Shown one piece after another: positions 57,481 through 64,000 of a stretch of 64,000 nt of DNA. A program made the translations under genes and the position numbers. The stretch comes from Isoetes taiwanensis (taxonomy: Eukaryota > Streptophyta > Lycopodiopsida > Isoetales > Isoetaceae). Location: the NCBI GenBank assembly GCA_021234155.1, contig JAJEKV010000100.1, positions 2,458,116-2,522,115 on the forward strand. Reading direction: 5' to 3'. The first letter of the stretch is position 1. Each line of letters starts with the position of its first letter. Below the pieces are notes generated by a model, which saw only the letters and a program-made list of their open reading frames with translations, was not told the DNA's origin and made no database searches.

Positions 57481-58165
57481 ATGTTCAGCCCCTAAAATAA
57501 AAAGAGGGCTTTTGTTGTGAGCCCTTGGATGTTGGACCATTGGAAAAAAAAAAAAAAAAAGCTAAATCAACGACTAAGAAATGGTGCACTCTAGATGTAC
57601 GCATTAGTACATCCATTCGAATACGCCATGAAATCTTAGAAAAACCTTTGTGAAAAGCGTACAAAAACACAAAGAAAACCCCCTGTTATTATGCTACATA
57701 TTTAATCACTACCAAAAGCCACAAAAGCTGATCAACCATCTCCTAGACATGTTTTCATGTTCAGGAGATTGGGTGCTTGATGTTTTTTCTGGCTCTGGTA
57801 CAACAATAGCTTGTGCACTTAAGAAGGGCTGCAATTGTGTAGCAGTGGACATATAAAAAAGTTATGAACTTCATCAAGATGAGATTGGCTACCTTACCTA
57901 CCCTACCAGATGAGCATCAAGAGTTAGGCGTCAAATCTTCATCTGATTATGCCAAGCTGACCTCTTCAGAGATATAGCCTCTGTTCACAAGCTCTTTAGA
58001 TGATGAAGCTGCCTTTGGAGAGCTGAAAGAAGTGGCTCTAGCTACTATTCTTGAAGACATTGTAGACACAGACACGGGTAAGTCACCACGGAAGGAGCAG
58101 ACAATAGAAAAGGACCAGGCAGAGGCAAGCAAGAAAAATGAAGAAGACTATGATTTGGACCTTTG

Positions 58166-58720
58166 ACATGTCTTGTGCTAAAATATCTATTATTAACATT
58201 TAATTATTGTCAAATTTGATATACTGAAAAAATTTAAATAAGTAATGATTATCTTCTTTACTTCATTTTGATGTTGTCGAAAAATTACTTTTAGAGATTA
58301 CAAATTCATGTCTAAATTCTTGTATTTTCATGTGCTTCTTTTTACGAAATCAAAGTTCTCCCTTAATAAGGGCCCAAAATGCAGATAAAAATAAACTAAA
58401 CCTCTTGACATTCTCAATTAGAACGAAAAAAGAGGTCATTTTTTTTTAGCGGATGCTTTTTAAAGGGAATCTTTGAAATGGGAGTGCTGCAACACTCCCG
58501 TTTAATTTGCAACCTTGTTAAGGGATGAAATGACCAAAAATCACGAAAATCGGCCCACCAAAGGGCAACCCCCTTATATGAACTGCGACTACCATAGTCG
58601 AACAATGCTTCTAAACAATATGCTTCTACTGTTTAAATAGAAATGCATTGTCTTCTCCGTACTAGGACAATTACATAATTGTTCTTTCAAATGTCTTAAA
58701 TCTGTTTTTATGTTTTTCCA
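58166..58720. other. AT-rich spacer, intron of the aspartate kinase fragment at its end
   Basis: No supported ORF. From about 58610 it aligns by eye with the reverse complement of 15010-15190, i.e. intron sequence shared by the two aspartate kinase fragments. Confidence 0.45.
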
Positions 58721-58722
58721 GT

Positions 58723-59022
58723 TTTCCAAGTCTTTCAGGAATTTGGTATATCTGTTGATGTTGTTGCACCAAGCCAAGTCAGCATCTCATTGACTCTCGA
58801 TCCAATCAAGACTTGGAAGCGAGAGTTTGTTCATCTTGCTAGAAATAATTTAGGTGTTCCGTTTGGTGTTGTTTGGAATTTCTATAACATGTAGGATGTG
58901 GTTGCAGGAATTGGATAGAGTGGTACAAAAGCTCAAGAAATTTGCAGTGTTTAGAGTATTAGAGGGTAGATCATTATGTCTTTGATAGGGAATGTTCAAA
59001 GATCTTTCCTCATTCTGGAGAA
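58723..59022 (+). pseudogene. Aspartate kinase ACT-domain fragment (copy 2)
   Basis: After a TTTTCCAG acceptor, an exon encodes FQEFGISVDVVAPSQVSISL and TLDPIKTWKREFVHLA. After a GTTGCAG acceptor (about 58905) a second exon encodes ELDRVVQKLKKFAVFRVLEG, then, across a one-base deletion, MSLIGNVQRSFLILEK, ending at a GTACAT donor near 59022. These words are diagnostic of the C-terminal regulatory ACT domains of plant monofunctional aspartate kinase, first enzyme of the aspartate-family amino acid pathway. The catalytic domain is absent and the frame is broken. Confidence 0.8.
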
Positions 59023-59470
59023 GGTACATTCTTATTGTTGTTTGTTACTTCTGTGGTATTTGTATAATACAACATATTTTGCTTATAATGCAGGCACTTT
59101 AAGGTTTTCAAGCTCCATTGTTCCATTGACCGTTGCCCTTCTTTTGTCATCTTCTTCTCTTATTCCCAACAGGACTGGGATTGGGTGCAACGTCTTCATG
59201 AAGTTCCATCACCACTGGTTCATTGGTATTGGGATTGGAATTTGGATTGGAATTGGGATTGGGTGCAACATCTTCATCAAGTTTTTAGTTTTTAGAGGAC
59301 GAGCAAACCCCTCAGACTTTCTAGAACTTGTCCTCTTCTTAATTCCATCAAAATGCAGAAAAATGCGAGAACTCAAATGCAACAAAAGGAGCAATAGCAG
59401 ACAAGGAAGAAAGAGCAAGGAGGCACCCAAACAGAAGACATCTAAATAGAAAATTGTGAGGTAACATATC
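59023..59470 (+). other. Spacer with GGGATTGGAATT-type microsatellite
   Basis: Follows the aspartate kinase fragment. Two copies of a 28-base unit (GGGATTGGGTGCAAC plus TCTTCAT-AAGTT, about 59177-59204 and 59256-59284) flank an imperfect GGGATTGGAATT repeat. The open frame 58976-59449 is a by-product of the repeat plus Lys-rich sequence and is not supported as a gene. Confidence 0.5.
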
Positions 59471-60455
59471 TAAGTTTGAATTATGCAAATATGCAAGTTT
59501 GATACTTATTTCTCATAGTGAGAGATGTGTCCAACTCAGTGGTTTGGAGCATGTAAGGGCTAGATTCAATCTGAGGATGAACCGCAATGCAAGAATTGAG
59601 GTTTGAAATGGTAGAATTTAGGCACCAAAAGACATCCCAGTTCAAATCTCCAGCATGCAGGAAGCCATCAATCGTCCACATGCAATTATAAGAAAGTATC
59701 TACAAGCATGAATAAAGCGAATACAAACTCTTGATGGGCCTATGAAATGTTCTTGTGGACCGTCGACTTGCAAAGAGACTCCAAATCTGGTCCCTCATGC
59801 ACCATTTTGAAGTCAGACCGCACCCTAGAAGTAAGCATAGATGGTCCAAAATAAAAGCGAGGGGCTGTATAAAACCGGACCGTGCACCAATACTCGGCAC
59901 TGCACATTATTAGATGGGGGGAACTAGGTTGCAATTAGTTGCACCCTTCCATGATGGGTGATAAAATGCTTAGGTCCAACACTACTATGCCTTAAATAAT
60001 CACCTTTCATTGTCCATTAACACCATCACACTTAGATCACCGACACCATGTACACAAGCATTTGGCTTATACCATATCAATTTTACATGTATTCATTAAT
60101 AATTGTTATCAGGAATCATTTTTACGAGTACGCCACAATAATGCACTTTGCAATATCCAACTAGCCATGCCACCTAGTGTTCGTTAATTCCAGTCATGCA
60201 TACTACGGTAGCAAACACTCAATATCACGTAAAAGCCGGGCATGCTGCATTCAACCGTATGAGCCAATCCATGTTTGACACGTGGCAAAGATTCATTGTG
60301 TGGATGTCGCCTGCCGCTATTGTTGGTCTACATTGTGAAACGTTGGTCTGCATTCTGAAATCTTGTTCCGATGCTACTCTGTATTCTACAAAAAATTAAT
60401 CCTAGCCACCCATATAGCACAGATCCATGAGTGAATGCAACCTGGCCATCTTTCA
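59471..60455. other. Unassigned intergenic sequence
   Basis: No supported gene. The short minus-strand frames at 59700-59934 lack motifs. Confidence 0.4.
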
Positions 60456-60459
60456 CGTT

Positions 60460-60532
60460 GAGTGAATGGCCCGATGGGCGGCATTCCAGCACAATCAGTG
60501 TGCTAGAATGCCGCCCACCGGGCCATTCACTC
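60460..60532. repeat. Near-perfect 73-base hairpin
   Basis: Left arm GAGTGAATGGCCCGATGGGC... and right arm ...CCGGGCCATTCACTC pair over about 33 bases with a short loop around AATCA (about 60494-60499). A related GAGTGAATG word lies at 60429, 30 bases upstream. It could be a foldback transposon relic, a small-RNA precursor or a recombination product. Confidence 0.85.
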
Positions 60533-60954
60533 ATACAAAATCTTACTAGAAGCATCCTTTCTTTTAAACTAATCAAATTCCTCCTCAATAGCGCCCGCAA
60601 CATCACCACATTATACTCTCTGTGCAGTGAGTTTGTTGGTTTGCTTGGCCAATGTTCTACACCATAAGAAATTTCACTTAGTCGTCACAAATAGTTCTTT
60701 TTATCGACTCACTTACTATGCCCAAACCTAGTATGAACCCAACATTCAATAATGCAATGCTTTGCATATGCGAGATTTGAAACACAATCTTCTAACCAAG
60801 TTTCATGGATCTTTTAGGTTCACATAAAAGATAAAGGATAATGTTTACAAATTGGACTTGCCCAATTATGATCTTTTTGGCTTACAATTATATTATTCAT
60901 CTATTTAGGAAAGCAGAAATGGCATAGCAATATAGAAACACTGCACATGCTTAA

Positions 60955-61490
60955 TCGCATCGATCCGAGACATCGGATCGCCATTCTAGAATGGGACGAG
61001 CATGCATGTCATGCATGCATGCGGGCGGCGCATGCCCGTTTTGGTTGGGAGTTCGCTATTTCAGGCGCGTTTCTGCATCCACGTCTCATCGGCGCTTCCT
61101 CTTCTCTCAGCAGTACCTTATTCTCTTTGAATTGTTTCCAGGCAGGGGAGGGGCTTCTTCCTGCCTGGTTTAGCCAATTTGGCGTATCTTTCATGCTATC
61201 CTTCTGGGCCGTTGGCCTCGGCCCCGTGACCTTCGTCCCTCGATCCTAGTTTGTAAGGAAGTTCTCTCGGTAGTCGGGCGGTTTGTTGGTTTCTTCGCGA
61301 GTCCCATTCTAGAATCGCATCGATCCGGAGACATCGGATCGCCATTCTAGAATGGGGCGAGCATGCATGTCATGCATGCATGCGCGGGCGGCGCATGCCC
61401 GTTTTGGTTGGGAGTTAAGCTATTTGGTGTTTACGCATCCACGTCTCATCGGCGCTTCCTCTTCTCTCCAGATACCTTATTCTCTTTGAA
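60955..61490 (+). repeat. Two direct repeats of about 180 bp, offset 359 bp
   Basis: 60955-61134 and 61314-61490 share the whole order ATCGCATCGATCC..., CATTCTAGAATGG, GCATGCATGTCATGCATGCATG, GCGGCGCATGCCCGTTTTGG and the segment ending TTATTCTCTTTGAA. The CATGCATG cluster is the plant RY/Sph element. The differences again lie mainly at C-N-G positions. The frames within (60947-61249, 61363-61563) are not supported as genes. Confidence 0.85.
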
Positions 61491-61542
61491 CCCACCCTCC
61501 CCTTCTTTGTTTATTATATTTTGTACAAGTTCTGTTTATCAT

Positions 61543-61590
61543 GTTTTTCCACCCGCTGGGTGATGCCTTTTTTCCACCCGCTGGGTGATG
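61543..61590 (+). repeat. Tandem 24-bp repeat
   Basis: TTTCCACCCGCTGGGTGATG occurs twice in tandem, each copy carrying the palindrome CACCCGCTGGGTG. Confidence 0.8.
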
Positions 61591-61599
61591 CTATTCTCT

Positions 61600-63766
61600 G
61601 GTATGGTTTCTCGTTTGTTGTGTTGGTGCTGTGCAGGTACAGGTTGGCGAGCGGCATCTGTTTCGACTTCTCCATGCGGGGGTTTTTGTAACGGTCCTGG
61701 CCACTTGACAGTTTAGTATACGTATTTATGTGCGTATATGCATGCTTGGCATACATGCAGCATGTGACAAATATGAACAAAGATTTTGCATAGAAATAGA
61801 TTTGGGAAAAGGGCTTTTTGCAAACGTGAAGCTATGAGGAGGCAGGAGCTTGGAAGGATTGCACTGGGAGGATTGTCGAAGCAAGAAAGAACGTAGGAGC
61901 TTGGGACTGCATCAAAAACTGCATCAATATATTCTATCAGGTGGGGTTTTGGATTTTGTGGATTCAAGTTATGGCTTGCATAGTCTGCCAAGAATCAATC
62001 TGTATATGCTTTTGGATGGTAGACTTTCTTTGTGTTAGCTATGGCTGGAATTGCCGAGGCTCTGGTAAAGCCTGTGAGGCGAGATTGTATATGCAGGTAT
62101 TCTAGAATTAAATTGGGATATTATGGGCTGCATCAACGGCTTAACCTGCAGCAGAATTGCCACAGTTGGATGCTAAGCTTATGGAAGCTTTTTAAAGGGA
62201 CCCAGAACAAATGGATTCGGTTGAATAAGAGGTTGAACTGAAGGAATCATGGGCTGAACTGGTGACTTAGAGGTCGGCATGATCATTTCATGGCACGGGA
62301 AGAAGACCCAACTGCCTCAGATCAGACCCAAATCCATGGGACAGAGGCCGAAATTGCATGATAGAGGCCGATTTGGGCCTCAGAAGGGCCGATTTACCCC
62401 AGACATAGTGAATCAGGGACTGGTTGGATTTTCTACAATCGATTGAGGAGCTTTCCAAGTGCTGAGATTGAATGAGAAGAGGCTTAGATTCAATAGGAAA
62501 CAGGTCGAAATTGATGCTAAAGGGCATTTTGAGCATGAATCAATGATCTCATGGACGAATTCGAGCTATCAGGATGGGTCAGGGATCAAGTGGAACAGGC
62601 CGAAACTGCTCCTAAAGAGTGAGCTGGGGAATCTACATGCCGATTTGGGCATGGTGCAGGCCGATTTGGCTGTGGGTTACCTGTATCAGGAGAATCCGAA
62701 AGCAGTCTACATGCCTTGTTCGCTTCCTGTAGCTTTTTGGAGTTTCCTCTTGCTTTGTTGTTTATATTTGGAATTGATAATTTGTTGCTTGTTAACCAAA
62801 TGTTATTTTAGGATACATAAAGGAAAGAAAGGGAACATGAAAGTATAAGGTGTTGGGATCTAGCAGGCTATCCACCGAGTAAGTAAAGGCAAGCTTGGGT
62901 AAAACAAAAGAGACGAAAATACGTAAGAACTTGTATTGCTTTTGAATTTACGTAATAAGGAATAACATGTAATTTAAGACTAATAAGTCTAGAACTCTTG
63001 AAAATTGGTCATTCTTGGCTTCGTTGGTGAAGGCTAGCCTAGAGGTCAGTTAATGAAGTTATATGCAGATTCACGGTCATAAGACCACCGTGGATTTTAA
63101 GTTGGAAGTGCGGGTTTTTGAGTTTTTACATTAAGACGCACTAATAAATCCTTAGCTATGGAAAAGTAGGTTTTTAATGGAAATATTAAAAACCTTAGCT
63201 AATAATTTTAAAGTAAGAAAGCATGTTGGAACTTTGGAGACCTGGAGAAGTTGGCCCGAGAGAGAGTAATATGAGGTATATGGAGTGTCCAGATGAGGCT
63301 ATGGCATGGAGCACTATTAGTCTAAGTGTATACCTGTAAGTTTCTAAGTTGTTGCAATATTTTAACAAAAGCATCGTAGCTAATGGATTATCCTCATGGG
63401 AGAATGGTTCTGAGGTAAGTTTGCATAGTTGGGAATGTTGTTTTTCCTTGTTCAGTAAAGTACATAGGTATGGGAGCTACATCAATGATAGTTAGGCTTG
63501 TGACTTCCTCAACATGTTTGGATCAGTAAGTTAGCTACTTCAACATGGGCAAGTTGGACGGGCAACATCGGCAAGAGTATAATCTAGGCACATGTATAGA
63601 GAATATTCTAATGAACTTCACGTCTTAGTCTTTGCATTGTTCCACTGATGTCTTGGTATTTGATTATGTCTATTGGATCCTCCTGGGGTAGGGCTTCTAG
63701 GTTCTGTGGCCTAGGTTGCTCCGATGCTCATGTTCATCCGTGATTCTCTCGTGGTTCTTGTGCTCT
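61600..63766. other. Unassigned sequence
   Basis: Contains a 129-aa frame (62459-62848) with a hydrophobic C-terminal segment but no recognisable domain, and a recurrent GGCCGA(A/T)(A/T)T word at 62348-62660. From 62850 to 63766 no coding signal is visible. It may be degraded retroelement or untranslated DNA. Confidence 0.3.
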
Positions 63767-64000
63767 GTGACACCTTAGTTTTCCCCGATCGGGGATGCTA
63801 CGTCACCTCTCGTGACTCCATGGTAAGAGGTCCTCCAAATGCCCGGGCGTGGGGTGGGAAGGGTATCTTGATAATGAGGTTCACCCCACCAACTCATAAC
63901 GGGGCTCGGAATGTGAGGCTGGGGCATTCTCTAAATTCTGGCCTCGCATGTAGGGCGGGCCGAGCTTCCCATTGTCCCGAGCTATGTGTCATGATGGTTT
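63767..64000. repeat. Possible LTR start of an element continuing past the window
   Basis: TGTGACACC followed by GC-rich sequence with CGATCGGGG and several GTCAC/GTGAC words resembles the start of a chromovirus LTR (compare TGTGACG of element A). No PBS or PPT is seen to its left, so the rest of the element would lie to the right. Orientation is unknown. Confidence 0.35.

Larger units (their letters stand above)
54610..58165 (+). pseudogene. DNA N4/N6-methyltransferase-like gene, broken
   Basis: Exon A (54610-54719, GTAAGT donor) encodes YFGSPVQAGYKNMVW; exon B (54904-55139, TGTAG acceptor) encodes YKTNKNYHGERPRLLSKVEY, AYWIFDGKRTMEHFN and NVLEFPG. A distant block (about 57690-57856) encodes HYQKPQKLINHLL and DWVLDVFSGSGTTIACALKKG, the AdoMet-binding FxGxG motif I preceded by the QKP segment of the N6_N4 methyltransferase family (PF01555). 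A stop at 57854-57856 and a frameshift then lead to an acidic tail to 58165. Such enzymes methylate adenine N6 or cytosine N4. The catalytic (D/S)PP(Y/F) motif IV was not found. Linking exons A/B to the motif I block is inferred from family order. Confidence 0.6.

Noticed and set aside
58976-59449. 157-aa ORF rich in Gly/Ile repeats
   Set aside because: The repeat comes from a GGGATTGGAATT microsatellite following a broken aspartate kinase exon; no protein support.
60947-61249. 100-aa ORF in the duplicated RY block
   Set aside because: Open only because of the GC-rich direct repeat; the second copy is not open in the same frame.
61543-61590. Possible CRISPR-like or terminator repeat
   Set aside because: Only two tandem copies with a small palindrome, no spacers, and the context is plant nuclear DNA.

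Overview
The window is nuclear DNA of a land plant and is dominated by transposable elements. Gene pieces have GT-AG introns (a Ulp1-like protease, aspartate kinase, ATP sulfurylase, a lipid-transfer-type secreted protein, and a DNA N4/N6-methyltransferase). They sit among plant-type Ty3/gypsy LTR retrotransposons and an L1-like LINE. The animal-like DDE transposase gene and the N4/N6 methyltransferase make a seed-free plant (fern, lycophyte or bryophyte) my best guess, but that is inference. No tRNA, rRNA or CRISPR array was recognised.

Layout. 0.15-1.54 kb: the C-terminal part of a Ulp1/SENP-type protease gene, cut off by a retroelement. 1.54-12.24 kb: a minus-strand chromovirus-like Ty3 element (element A) with a 5' LTR (10566-12236), an initiator-Met-type primer binding site, a puzzling block of unknown ORFs (6.2-10.3 kb), then gag-pol; its 3' end is missing. 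12.24-14.94 kb: minus-strand LINE remnant inserted in an aspartate-kinase fragment (14.94-15.2 kb). 15.59-52.9 kb: one DDE-transposase-like gene split by two insertions. The first is a complete minus-strand Ty3 element (element B, 15750-26805, target duplication TAGTT) with a large extra 3' ORF region. The second is a plus-strand Ty3 element (element C, 29148-52446, target duplication GTCCC) whose 3' LTR is itself interrupted by a related element (element D, 38638-50769, target duplication AACCC). 53.36-54.60 kb: a poly(A) retroposon with a 13-bp target duplication. 54.6-58.2 kb: broken exons of a DNA N4/N6-methyltransferase, with antisense lipid-transfer-protein and ATP-sulfurylase exons between them. 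58.7-59.0 kb: an aspartate kinase ACT-domain fragment. 59-63.7 kb: mostly unassigned sequence with direct repeats and a long hairpin. 63.77 kb to the end: a probable LTR start.

Most notable: elements C and D carry a complete extra RNase H domain between protease and reverse transcriptase, in addition to the normal RNase H after RT. Both use a tRNA-Gln primer site, both have LTRs that begin with a hairpin, and D carries an antisense ORF before its 3' LTR. The nested insertions give a clean relative chronology.

Caution: paired LTR copies here differ mainly at C-N-G trinucleotides and homopolymers, often by indels. This looks like consensus error at CHG-methylated sites, so many frameshifts called below may not be real. 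All alignments were done by eye.
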